Below, one piece after another: positions 16,887-24,839 of a stretch of DNA of 64,000 nucleotides (positions are counted from its first letter, which is position 1; every line of letters begins with the position of its first letter). The notes beneath the pieces are model-generated. The model was not told the origin of the DNA, ran no database searches, and saw nothing but the letters and a program-made list of their open reading frames with translations. The position numbers and the translations under genes are program-made. Source of the stretch: an uncultured Dehalococcoidia bacterium (GTDB taxonomy: Bacteria; Chloroflexota; Dehalococcoidia; Lucifugimonadales; UBA3495); the NCBI GenBank assembly GCA_958296445.1, contig OY282565.1:1467936-1531935 (forward strand). Reading direction: 5' to 3'.

Positions 16887-17567
16887 TTGATTAACCTATT
16901 GTCGCCTGCCGAATACTATACGGTAATGCAACGAGGCTCAATTCTGAGCCAGTTATACAGAATTGGGCAATTTTTCTGGGCACCGTCACTGTTTCTGTTT
17001 GGCGAAAACCGACCTTACTTGCTGAGAAGCAATTATAGCGAAGCTCGCGGTGATTATGAATATCTAGTAAGCCCTATTCGGGAACGCGAGTTCGATAACC
17101 AGGGCCCACTAGATCATCTGTTGGGAATACGCTCGGATGAGCGAGCTATGATTGTCAGGGCCAAGCGACGCCCGGTCATCATTATTTCTCAGGCCGGTAC
17201 TGAACGCCCAGACTCGACTCGAACTCAAGCTGATTGTTTTCTGGTCGCCCCGGTGTACTCTTTCGCTGGCGACGAAACCAGACTGTCATACAGCCAAGCA
17301 TTCATAGAGCGGGTCAAGGCGTATGAATACTGGCAGCTATTTTATCTGCCGGGATATGCTCCTGCCGGGATTAAGGAAGGTTTTGTTCGCCTTGATCGGA
17401 TTCAGGCGATTCACAAAAACCTGCTGGAGCAAATGTCTGTGATGATGAGTGATGTTGCCCAAGACCTGTTGCTGTCTTGGATTCGAGTTTATCTTGGGGA
17501 AGAATTGCGCGTTGTCAATAGCCTGTTGTCCGACTACCGAGAGCAGGCTATTGACAACATCCCATAA
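16887..17567 (+). CDS. PemK/MazF-like protein, likely toxin of the Panacea pair
   Basis: This 226-residue protein has a segment resembling the PemK/MazF ribonuclease barrel: RAKRRPVIIIS around residue 95, DCFLVAPVYSF around 115, and EGFVRLDRIQAI around 168. These correspond to the K-R-P-V-hydrophobic strand and the VRLDQI-type strand of the family. The N-terminal 90 residues and C-terminal helices are extensions beyond the usual 110-residue toxin. The only start codon before the conserved part is TTG 16887. It ends 12 bases from a convergent gene. Its toxicity is inferred from similarity and from the adjacent Panacea gene. Confidence 0.55.
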   Translation: MINLLSPAEYYTVMQRGSILSQLYRIGQFFWAPSLFLFGENRPYLLRSNYSEARGDYEYLVSPIREREFDNQGPLDHLLGIRSDERAMIVRAKRRPVIIISQAGTERPDSTRTQADCFLVAPVYSFAGDETRLSYSQAFIERVKAYEYWQLFYLPGYAPAGIKEGFVRLDRIQAIHKNLLEQMSVMMSDVAQDLLLSWIRVYLGEELRVVNSLLSDYREQAIDNIP

Positions 17568-17579
17568 GGCCGTTGTGCC

Positions 17580-18539
17580 TTAATCTTGCGGACGCACGCC
17601 CTCGAAATGCCGCCGGGGGTTGGCTACCATCATCTGTTCTACTGCCGCCTCGGTGACGCCTAGTTGTTGGAGTTTGGGGATGAAGGCTCGGGTTAGCCAG
17701 AGGTAGCCGTCGGGGTTGTCTTCGCGGCCGGGGAAGCCGGGGGTGCCTACGCGGGATAGGACTACGTTCCAGTCGTGGGACAGCATCATGTTGGTTGCCA
17801 AGCCGTCGTCCAGCAGGCTTTTCAGGTATTCGGCGCGTTGCTCCCAGGGGGGCAGGTGGGGGCGGCCATAGGGGTTGCTGATGTCCCAGCCCAGCCATAC
17901 GCCTAGGCGGGCCAGCTCGCGGTGGTAGTCCGGGTCGAGGGTCTGGTTGATGTGGCCGACGTAGATGTGCTGCGGCTCGACTCCCTCGCTGGTCAGGATG
18001 CGCACTTGCCGCTCGCCGACGCGCGACTGCGGGGGCGTGTGGGTGGTGATGGGGACGCCGGTGCGCAGGTGAGTGCGGGCCGCGGCGCGGAGCATCAACT
18101 CCTGTTGCTGGGTGATGGGGTCTTCGGTGGCTATCTTGATGATGCCGGCCTTGATGCCGGTGCCTTCGATGCCCTCTTCGATTTCCTGCACCCACAGGTC
18201 GGCGATAAACTCAGGGTCGCGGTTCCAGAAGCTGCGGGGGATGTCCAGCCAGCAGCCGGTGCAACAGATGAAGTTGACGCCGCTTTCGCGGGATACTTCG
18301 CGCATCAACTCCACGTCGCGGCCTAAGTCCATTGGAGATACCTCAACCAGGGTGTCAATGCCGCCGCCTTTGGCTTTGGTGAAATCCTGTATCGCCATAT
18401 CCGATGCCCGGTCGCGGAACTCCAGCTCGCCGTAGGTCTGGCGGATGCCGGCGGATGAGTCTATCAGGTGTTCGTGGGGCAGGGTGAACCCTAGGTTGGC
18501 GGTGTCCATTGGGCCAAGCACTGAATTGATGGTTGCCAT
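17580..18539 (-). CDS. Phosphotriesterase-family (PTE/PHP) metal hydrolase
   Basis: This 319-residue protein has the TIM-barrel metal-site signature of the phosphotriesterase family: PHEHLI at 21-26, a candidate carboxylated lysine in GIIKIAT, then ITTHTPP, VGHIN and the aspartate in LSHDW. Members hydrolyse lactones, phosphoesters or related compounds, and the substrate cannot be deduced here. ATG 18539 is preceded by TTGGAGGCG, a good ribosome site. It is divergent from the M24 hydrolase gene, with a 103-base shared upstream region. Confidence 0.85.
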   Translation of the reverse strand: MATINSVLGPMDTANLGFTLPHEHLIDSSAGIRQTYGELEFRDRASDMAIQDFTKAKGGGIDTLVEVSPMDLGRDVELMREVSRESGVNFICCTGCWLDIPRSFWNRDPEFIADLWVQEIEEGIEGTGIKAGIIKIATEDPITQQQELMLRAAARTHLRTGVPITTHTPPQSRVGERQVRILTSEGVEPQHIYVGHINQTLDPDYHRELARLGVWLGWDISNPYGRPHLPPWEQRAEYLKSLLDDGLATNMMLSHDWNVVLSRVGTPGFPGREDNPDGYLWLTRAFIPKLQQLGVTEAAVEQMMVANPRRHFEGVRPQD

Positions 18540-18642
18540 AACGCCTCCAAGTATTCGGGCGCGGTCTTGTTGCAGTCTTGCCGATGCCGATTATACTGGC
18601 ATTGCCTACTCATCCGGTAGCCGGACGATATGGGGGTGCGAA

Positions 18643-19794
18643 ATGGCGTTGCATTTTACCGGACAGGAATTGGCGTCCCGCCGCGATAAGGCCGCCGCCG
18701 AGTTGCAGGCTCGCGGGCTGGCCGCGCTGCTGATATTCCGGCAGGAGAGTATGTATTACCTGACCGGGTACGACACTACCGGGTATTCGCAATTCCAGTG
18801 CTTGTATCTTGGCGCGGACGGGCGGCTCATCCTGCTTACGCGGTCGGCGGATTTGCGGCAGGCCCGCTTGACGTCGGTGATTGAGGACATCCGCATCTGG
18901 GTGGACAGCGCGGCCAGCAATCCGGGTGAAGATCTGTGGCGGATTCTGGAGGAGCAGGGCTTCCGGGGCCAGCGGGTAGGGGTCGAGCTGGAGGCGTGGT
19001 GCCTGACGGGCAAGCGGTGGGAGTACGTCCGGGCGGCGCTGGCGGGCAACTGCGACTACGAGGACGCTTCGGAGCTGGTGAGCCGCCTGCGTCTGGTGAA
19101 GAGCGGCGCCGAACTGGAGTACGTGCGCCGGGCCGCGGCGCTGGCCGACGATGCTTTGGCGGCGGCGCAGCGGACGGCCAGGCCCGGAACGCCGGAGCAG
19201 GATGTGCTGAGCGCGATGCAGTCGGCGGTGTTCCGGGGCGGAGGCGACTATCCGGCGTCGCGGTTCATCATCGGTTCGGGCGAGAACGCGCTGATGGTGC
19301 GAAACTTTACCGGATACCGCACCCTGGACGGCGATGACCAGTTGCAGCTGGAGTTCGCCGGGGTCTACCGCCACTATCATTCCTGCTTGATGCGAACTAT
19401 CCTCACGGGCCGGCCGGAGCCGCGCCATTTGGCGATGCACGCCGCCTGCGCCGAGGCCCTGCAAGCCTGCAAGGACGCCTGCCGGCCCGGGGCCACTTTC
19501 GGCGACATATTCGACGCCCACGCCGCATCCCTGGATAGGGCCGGTTTCGGCGAGCATAAGCTCAACGCCTGCGGCTACAGTATCGGTGCTCTCTACCCGC
19601 CTACCTGGATGGACTGGCCGATGATTTTCCGCGGCAATCTGGTGGTGGTGGAGCCGGGCATGGTCATTTTTATGCACATGATTCTGCTGGACTGGGAGCG
19701 CAAGCTGGCAATGTCGTTGGGCGACACCGTGCTGGTCAACCCGGACGGATGCGAAACGCTGACTAGGCTGGGGGATGGGCTTACGGTGAACTGA
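18643..19794 (+). CDS. M24 (creatinase/aminopeptidase P fold) hydrolase with altered metal site
   Basis: This 383-residue protein has the two-domain creatinase layout, an N-terminal creatinase-N domain (LLIFRQESMYYLTGYDTTGYS) and a C-terminal pita-bread domain. The first metal aspartates of true aminopeptidases are replaced: the strand reads LEFAGVYRHYHSCLMRT. Together with GYSIGALYPPTW, this resembles the ectoine-hydrolase-like (DoeA/EutD) branch more than Xaa-Pro peptidases. ATG 18643 follows GGGGGTG. The upstream in-frame extension to 18445 runs into the divergent gene and is not likely coding. Confidence 0.75.
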   Translation: MALHFTGQELASRRDKAAAELQARGLAALLIFRQESMYYLTGYDTTGYSQFQCLYLGADGRLILLTRSADLRQARLTSVIEDIRIWVDSAASNPGEDLWRILEEQGFRGQRVGVELEAWCLTGKRWEYVRAALAGNCDYEDASELVSRLRLVKSGAELEYVRRAAALADDALAAAQRTARPGTPEQDVLSAMQSAVFRGGGDYPASRFIIGSGENALMVRNFTGYRTLDGDDQLQLEFAGVYRHYHSCLMRTILTGRPEPRHLAMHAACAEALQACKDACRPGATFGDIFDAHAASLDRAGFGEHKLNACGYSIGALYPPTWMDWPMIFRGNLVVVEPGMVIFMHMILLDWERKLAMSLGDTVLVNPDGCETLTRLGDGLTVN

Positions 19795-19814
19795 CGGCGG
19801 GGTTTGGGGTTTAT

Positions 19815-19846
19815 GAAAGCCCGCCGCGGATTTGGGGCGGGCTTTC
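19815..19846. terminator. Convergent terminator hairpin, copy 1
   Basis: GAAAGCCCGCC (19815-19825) pairs with GGCGGGCTTTC (19836-19846), and the arms carry A and T runs on their outer sides, so it can work in both directions between the M24 and Uma2 genes. Confidence 0.75.
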
Positions 19847-19867
19847 GCTGTATTGTTGTACCCAGGG

Positions 19868-20653
19868 TTAGGGGTTTTGCCTGCGGCGGAGTTCCTGCTC
19901 CAGCAGGCGGATGCGCTCTTCGGCGTTGGCGCGGGCTTGGCGCTCGGTGTTGGCGCGGGTTTCGGCGTTGGCGGCGCGGGTTTCGGCGTTGGCGCGGGAT
20001 TGGCGTTCAGAGTTGCGTTCTGCTTCGAGTTCAGAGGGGTCTGGCAGATAGCGTTGCTGGGCGCGATCCCAGAAGCGCAGATCCCGGTTGACCCAGCATA
20101 GCGACAGCCCTAGGGCCTCGCTGTAGCCCCAGATTACGCCGTCGGGTTCGGTGAACATTTCTACCGGGCGGTAGGCGCCGTCGTTGGTCAGCCGGTCGCC
20201 GGTGAGGGCTGCGTCGTAGTGTTGGCCCCCGGTGTGGTCGAAGCGCCAGTATTCGGTTACGCCTAGGTTGGCGTAGATTTCCCGCTTGCAGGTGTAGTCC
20301 CGCTTGGCGGTGTGGGACGAGGCCACTTCCAGCACAAAGTCGGGGGGCTTGCCCGCTTCGCTGATGACGTAGCCGTTGGCTTCGCTGATTTGGAGGGCGG
20401 GAACGTTGAAGGCGACAATCATATCGGGGTAGGGGCAGGAGGGGAGGTCGCTGCGCTGTTGGCAGAGGTAGCCCCGGCCGGCGACAAAGGTGGTGGCGCC
20501 GTCGCGGAGGGCGTCGAGGTGGCGGGCGAGGGTGTTCATAGTGGCTGGGCGGTCGAAGTGGATGTTTTCCTGCATATCACTTTTCCTCGGCGGGTCGGGC
20601 AGGGGGGGAAGCCGCTGGGCGCCGGGCGGCGGGGTAACGGGCTTGGTGGTCAT
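19868..20653 (-). CDS. Uma2-family putative endonuclease, tandem copy 1
   Basis: This 261-residue protein belongs to the Uma2 (DUF820) family, which has a PD-(D/E)xK nuclease fold and usually occurs in many copies per genome; its biological role is unsettled. The core motifs are YPDMIVAF, DFVLEVASSHT and a lysine in CKREIYANLGVTEYW. The C-terminal 50 residues are an alanine/arginine/glutamate coiled coil built from repeats of RANAET-like units. The N-terminus is proline-rich. Its start ATG 20653 and upstream region are shared with the downstream copy. Confidence 0.85.
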   Translation of the reverse strand: MTTKPVTPPPGAQRLPPLPDPPRKSDMQENIHFDRPATMNTLARHLDALRDGATTFVAGRGYLCQQRSDLPSCPYPDMIVAFNVPALQISEANGYVISEAGKPPDFVLEVASSHTAKRDYTCKREIYANLGVTEYWRFDHTGGQHYDAALTGDRLTNDGAYRPVEMFTEPDGVIWGYSEALGLSLCWVNRDLRFWDRAQQRYLPDPSELEAERNSERQSRANAETRAANAETRANTERQARANAEERIRLLEQELRRRQNP

Positions 20654-20762
20654 AGCGGGCCTCGCGTGGCGGAGGGTGAGGTGGAGGCATTATACGGCGG
20701 GCGGGCGTGGCGGGTCAAAGCGGCTGCGCTTACGGTGAACTGACGGCGGGGTTTGGGTGTAT

Positions 20763-20794
20763 GAAAGCCCGCCGCGGATTTGGGGCGGGCTTTC
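20763..20794. terminator. Convergent terminator hairpin, copy 2
   Basis: This is the same hairpin as at 19815-19846 (arms 20763-20773 and 20784-20794), duplicated with the Uma2 unit. Confidence 0.75.
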
Positions 20795-20816
20795 GTTGTA
20801 TCGCTGTATCCGGGGA

Positions 20817-21644
20817 TTAGGGGTTTTGCCTGCGGCGGAGTTCCTGCTCCAGCAGGCGGATGCGCTCCTCGGCGTTGGCGCGGGCTTGGCGCTCGGTGTT
20901 GGCGCGGGCGTTGGCGTTGGCGGCGTTGGCGGCGTTGGCGTTGGCGCGGGTTTCGGCGTTGTTGGCGCGGGTTTCGGCGTTGGCTCGGGATTGGCGTTCT
21001 GAGTTGCGTTCTGCTTCGAGTTCAGAGGGGTCTGGCAGATAGCGTTGCTGGGCGCGATCCCAGAAGCGCAGATCCCGGTTGACCCAGCACAGCGACAGCC
21101 CCAGGGCCTCGCTGTACCCCCAGATTACGCCGTCGGGTTCGGTGAACATTTCTACCGGGCGGTAGGCGCCGCCGTCGGTTAGCCGGTCGCCGGTGAGGGC
21201 TGCGTCGTAGTGTTGGCCTCCGGTGTGGTCGAAGCGCCAGTATTCGGTTACGCCTAGGTTGGCGTAGATTTCCCGCTTGCAGGTGTAGTCCCGCTTGGCG
21301 GTGTGGGACGAGGCCACTTCCAGCACAAGGTCGGGGGGCTTGCCCGCTTCGCTGATGACGTAGCCGTTGGCTTCGCTGATTTGGAGGGCGGGAACGTTGA
21401 AGGCGACAATCATATCGGGGTAGGGGCAGGAGGGGAGGTCGCTGCGCTGCCGGCAGAGGTAGCCCCGGCCGGCGACGAAGGTGGTGGCGCCGTCGCGCAG
21501 GGCGTCGAGGTGGCGGGCGAGGGTGTTCATAGTGGCTGGGCGGTCGAAGTGGATGTTTTCCTGCATATCACTTTTCCTCGGCGGGTCGGGCAAGGGGGGA
21601 AGCCGCTGGGTGCCGGGCGGCGGGGTAACGGGCTTGGTGGTCAT
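20817..21644 (-). CDS. Uma2-family putative endonuclease, tandem copy 2
   Basis: This 275-residue paralogue is almost identical to the copy at 19868-20653. Differences are a handful of substitutions (for example PDLVLEV for PDFVLEV) and a longer C-terminal coiled coil with additional ANANAAN/ARANTE-type units. The nuclease-core residues are intact in both, so neither copy is obviously a pseudogene. Its upstream region is the outer end of the duplication. Confidence 0.85.
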   Translation of the reverse strand: MTTKPVTPPPGTQRLPPLPDPPRKSDMQENIHFDRPATMNTLARHLDALRDGATTFVAGRGYLCRQRSDLPSCPYPDMIVAFNVPALQISEANGYVISEAGKPPDLVLEVASSHTAKRDYTCKREIYANLGVTEYWRFDHTGGQHYDAALTGDRLTDGGAYRPVEMFTEPDGVIWGYSEALGLSLCWVNRDLRFWDRAQQRYLPDPSELEAERNSERQSRANAETRANNAETRANANAANAANANARANTERQARANAEERIRLLEQELRRRQNP

Positions 21645-21790
21645 AGCGGGCCTCGCGTGGCGGAGGGTGAGGTGGGGGGATTATACGGCGGGCGGGCGTG
21701 GCGGGTCAAAGCGGCGTAGGACTGAGTAGGTGTTCCATACGCCTGCGTTTACCGGCCACTGCAATGCGGATCGGTTGTCCGTCTGCCCGT

Positions 21791-23356
21791 TTATTGGGAC
21801 AATACCTGCTCCATAGTTTTTCCGGCGTGGGGGCCTGCGGTTATGGGGATTGTCACAACTGTGCCGTTGGGTTCGATGCGTAGGCCGACTATTGGGCCTA
21901 TCTTGCTGTTGAAAACGTCTACAGTGTCTTGATTCCGCCCGGGATAGCCCAGACGTTGGAGCCATCCGGTAATCACGTTATTGCGGGTAACTCGAAAGCT
22001 CTGTTGGCGGATTTCGGGGCTGAACTCCACGAATTCCAGCCCGGCGTTAATGTTCCGCTCCAAGCCGGTAAGGTTTTGGATAGCGGCCAGCCGCAGTGCT
22101 TCCAGTTCGTGCTTGGCACCCTCCTCAATCAGAATTTGCTGAATGTCCCGCGGGATGCGATCCCATACATAGCGGTTAATCGCGTTAGGGGTAGAGATGA
22201 AACTGTACAGTGGCCCATTGATGTAGTCGCTTACTTCGTACCATCGCTGACCGTAACCGGGAGTAGCGCCAGTGATACCAGTATTGATAATACCGCGCTC
22301 CAGTGCGGTGTAGACTTCGGCGAAAGCAAGAAACTGCGCCTCTGCTCCCATTCCATTCATCCAGTCTGACAACGTAGCCGAGTGGCTACGTGTCTTCATA
22401 CCTCGGAAATCATCTGGATTAAGCAACCTTTCTCTGGTAAATAAAAATTGATCGTTGCCAGCAAACCAGTTGTGCATCAGCACCTGCGCATACGTCCCTT
22501 CCTCAATCATTTGCTCCAATTCAGGGGCAATGCTGGTCTGAACTTCGTAGTGAGTATGCTGGTCGGGCCATAGGCCCCATAGCGACTTCATCTCCACTGC
22601 GGGATACTCGCCAGCGATATAACCGCCGTAGACATTTACCATATCCAAGTCGCCGTCAGCCAGCAGGGCGGCTGTATCAGGGCCAGCCACACCTAACTCG
22701 GGAAATGATGTGATTTCTATGGTTACTTGCCCGTTGGTGCGCTCGGCCACGTTGGGGACAAAGTAAGACTCCAAGAGCAGGCACGGGAGCAGATCCCGGT
22801 TGATACAAACGTGTTGTATGGTTATGCGCTCACTATGCGAAATCAATTCAGTTGGATTAGTAAGTTTGGCCTTTGCCAGCAACGACTGGTAGTAGTCCGA
22901 CTTGTAAATCCACTGGTGTTGCTGTATAGCATACAATGGCACGTTCCAGTGATCGTCTCCCAAGTCCGCACCGTATTGCCGCATATAATCATAGGTTACT
23001 GCCGAGCCAGCCAGTTGCGCTAAATCTCCGACGTAGATTGCCCCAGGCCTGCCGGCGTGTTGAGCGGCGTATTGGGACAGCGACAGCCTTTCTATTGGCG
23101 GCGGTGTTTGGGTGGGATCTGGTGTCGGCGTAGGTTGTGGTGTAGGCGTAGGGATAGGCCGCTGTGTAGGCGCGGCCAGAGTTTCGGCAACTCGCGCTTC
23201 GACTGTTGCGTTGATTGAAGCCTCTGCTTTCTGCGTTCCCTGAATCCCTGCTTGTACTGTGGCGTCAATGTCCGGCGTGGCTTCAGACTGCCCATTAGCG
23301 CAGGCGACAACCGCGAGCGTGGCAATAGCCAGGAAAATCAGGGCAACGATTTTCAT
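21791..23356 (-). CDS. TRAP-type (DctP) solute-binding lipoprotein
   Basis: This 521-residue protein is a lipoprotein with lipobox LAVVAC and the modified cysteine at 19. A linker of about 75 residues rich in Ala, Thr and Pro, with a PTPTPQPTPTP stretch, precedes the DctP-like ligand-binding fold. Typical DctP features are the segment on nomination of the substrate (RTNGQVTIEI), LADGDLDMVNVYGG and the LNPDDFRGMKTRS loop. TRAP systems import organic acids using an ion gradient. No DctQ or DctM membrane subunit is adjacent, so it is an orphan binding protein. The ligand is unknown. Confidence 0.8.
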   Translation of the reverse strand: MKIVALIFLAIATLAVVACANGQSEATPDIDATVQAGIQGTQKAEASINATVEARVAETLAAPTQRPIPTPTPQPTPTPDPTQTPPPIERLSLSQYAAQHAGRPGAIYVGDLAQLAGSAVTYDYMRQYGADLGDDHWNVPLYAIQQHQWIYKSDYYQSLLAKAKLTNPTELISHSERITIQHVCINRDLLPCLLLESYFVPNVAERTNGQVTIEITSFPELGVAGPDTAALLADGDLDMVNVYGGYIAGEYPAVEMKSLWGLWPDQHTHYEVQTSIAPELEQMIEEGTYAQVLMHNWFAGNDQFLFTRERLLNPDDFRGMKTRSHSATLSDWMNGMGAEAQFLAFAEVYTALERGIINTGITGATPGYGQRWYEVSDYINGPLYSFISTPNAINRYVWDRIPRDIQQILIEEGAKHELEALRLAAIQNLTGLERNINAGLEFVEFSPEIRQQSFRVTRNNVITGWLQRLGYPGRNQDTVDVFNSKIGPIVGLRIEPNGTVVTIPITAGPHAGKTMEQVLSQ

Positions 23357-23394
23357 TTAATCCCCCAATCCCCGCGATTCTACCACGCAGGTGC

Positions 23395-24642
23395 CTATTC
23401 CCCTGCTTCTACCAGCTTGCGTAGCTCTATTAGGGCCTGGTTGGAGATGCGGCGTTTTATGGTGATGCGGCGGGGGGGGACGCGGATCTCGAGTTCGCGG
23501 ATTACTTGGGGGCCGGCGGGGGTGGCGCGGGCTATGGCTATGTAGGCTAGGCCCATGGGGCGGCCGTCGAGTTCGGCGGGGCCGGGGGCGCCGGTTACGC
23601 CTATGGCGTAGTGGGTGTTGAGTTGGGTTAGGGCGGCGGCGGACATTGCGTTGGCGGCTTCCTGGCTTACGGCGCCGTGGTTTTCCAGCAGTTTGGGGGG
23701 TACGCCGGAGGCGGCCAGCGATTCAGGGCCGAAGGCGACGATGCCGCCCCGGAAGTGGCGGGCGGCGTCGTTGGCCTCGGTTATGGCGTTGGTCAGGAAA
23801 CCGCCGGTGCAGAATTCCATTACCGCCAGCGTCTTGTCCCGCGACTGGAGGGCGGCGGCTACGGCCTGCTCCGGGGTTTCGTCGTCGTAGCCCCAGATGT
23901 ATTCGCCTAGGCGGTCTTGCACTGCCTGCTCTACCGGGGCGATCATCTTGCGGGCGGCGGCTTGGTCGGGGGCGCGGGCTATCACGCGCAGGTGGATGCC
24001 GTCGGCCTTGGAGTAGATGCCGAGGTAGGGGTTTTCGTGGCCGAAATACTCTGACATTATTTCGTCAACGGCGGCTTCGCCTAGGCCCATAGTCTTGACG
24101 TTGCGGGTGAGGGTGACCTCGGGCGGCGCCAGCTCCCGCAGGCGCGGCTCTACATAATCGCGGAATATGGACTGCATTTCCACGGGGGGGCCGGGCATTG
24201 AGATGATGATTTTGGCGTTGCGCTCGGCCCACCAGCCGGGGGCGGTGCCGTTGCGGTTGGGGATGAACTGGGCCGAGGGAATCAGCCACGCCTGCTTGAT
24301 GTTGTGGGAGGGCATATCTTGGCCGCGGGCGCGGAAGTATTCTTGCAGTTGAGTTACTTGGGCGTCCTGAACCGCGGGGGTTTCGCCGAAGGCCGCCGCC
24401 ACCGCCTCGCGGGTTAGGTCGTCCTGCGTTGGTCCTAGCCCGCCGGTAGTGAAAATGATGTCGGAACGCTCCATTCCTTGCCGGAATGCGTGGGTGAGCT
24501 GGGCTAAGTCGTCGCCGATTAGTGTTACCCATTGCAGGGTGATACCCAAGGGCGGCAGGCGGGTGGCGATCCAGCCTGCGTTGGTGTCGTTTAGTTCGCC
24601 CATCAGTAACTCGGTGCCGATACCCATTATTTCAGCTTTCAT
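23395..24642 (-). CDS. cinA: CinA-family protein with a degenerate amidase domain
   Basis: CinA joins an N-terminal COG1058 domain (ADP-ribose pyrophosphatase-like) to a C-terminal nicotinamide-mononucleotide deamidase domain used in NAD recycling. The first 170 residues are canonical: GIGTELLMGELNDTNA, FTTGGLGPTQDDLTREA and SMPGPPVEM. In the C-terminal domain the usual ESCTGG reads EFCTGG, and the following lysine-containing YS..VK segment reads FGPESLAASGV, so residues thought to form the amidase active site are missing. I start at ATG 24642, where MKAEIMGIGTE matches the family N-terminus. Confidence 0.85.
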   Translation of the reverse strand: MKAEIMGIGTELLMGELNDTNAGWIATRLPPLGITLQWVTLIGDDLAQLTHAFRQGMERSDIIFTTGGLGPTQDDLTREAVAAAFGETPAVQDAQVTQLQEYFRARGQDMPSHNIKQAWLIPSAQFIPNRNGTAPGWWAERNAKIIISMPGPPVEMQSIFRDYVEPRLRELAPPEVTLTRNVKTMGLGEAAVDEIMSEYFGHENPYLGIYSKADGIHLRVIARAPDQAAARKMIAPVEQAVQDRLGEYIWGYDDETPEQAVAAALQSRDKTLAVMEFCTGGFLTNAITEANDAARHFRGGIVAFGPESLAASGVPPKLLENHGAVSQEAANAMSAAALTQLNTHYAIGVTGAPGPAELDGRPMGLAYIAIARATPAGPQVIRELEIRVPPRRITIKRRISNQALIELRKLVEAGE

Positions 24643-24659
24643 AATGCTCTCCGTGGATG

Positions 24660-24835
24660 CGCGGGCGCACGGCTGTGCGCCCCTACGATGGTTTTGGGTG
24701 GTTCGACGTTGTTGTGTGTTCGCAGACGGGGGCGGGCGCACGGCTGTGCGCCCCTACATGGTTTTGGGTGGTTCGACGTTGTTGTGTGTTCGCGGACGGG
24801 GGTGGGCGCACGGCTGTGCGCCCCTACGATGGTTC
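24660..24835. repeat. Three tandem units with a GC-rich palindrome (family 2)
   Basis: About 71 bases are repeated two and a half times. Each unit begins with the palindrome GGGCGCACGGCTGTGCGCCC followed by CTACG, at about 24663, 24734 and 24804, and continues through GGTTTTGGGTGGTTCGACG. The same palindrome occurs at 32843 and, slightly altered, at 61085. It fills the gap between cinA and the exporter operon. Confidence 0.85.
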
Positions 24836-24839
24836 CGGG

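Larger units (their letters stand above)
19778..21716. repeat. Tandem duplication of about 950 bp carrying two Uma2 genes
   Basis: Two head-to-tail units (about 19778-20728 and 20729-21716) each begin with the last codons of the M24 gene (GCTTACGGTGAACTGACGG) and run through a terminator hairpin and a whole Uma2-family gene to its upstream region. They are nearly identical; the main length difference lies in a coiled-coil repeat. The duplicated M24 tail marks the left junction precisely. Confidence 0.9.
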
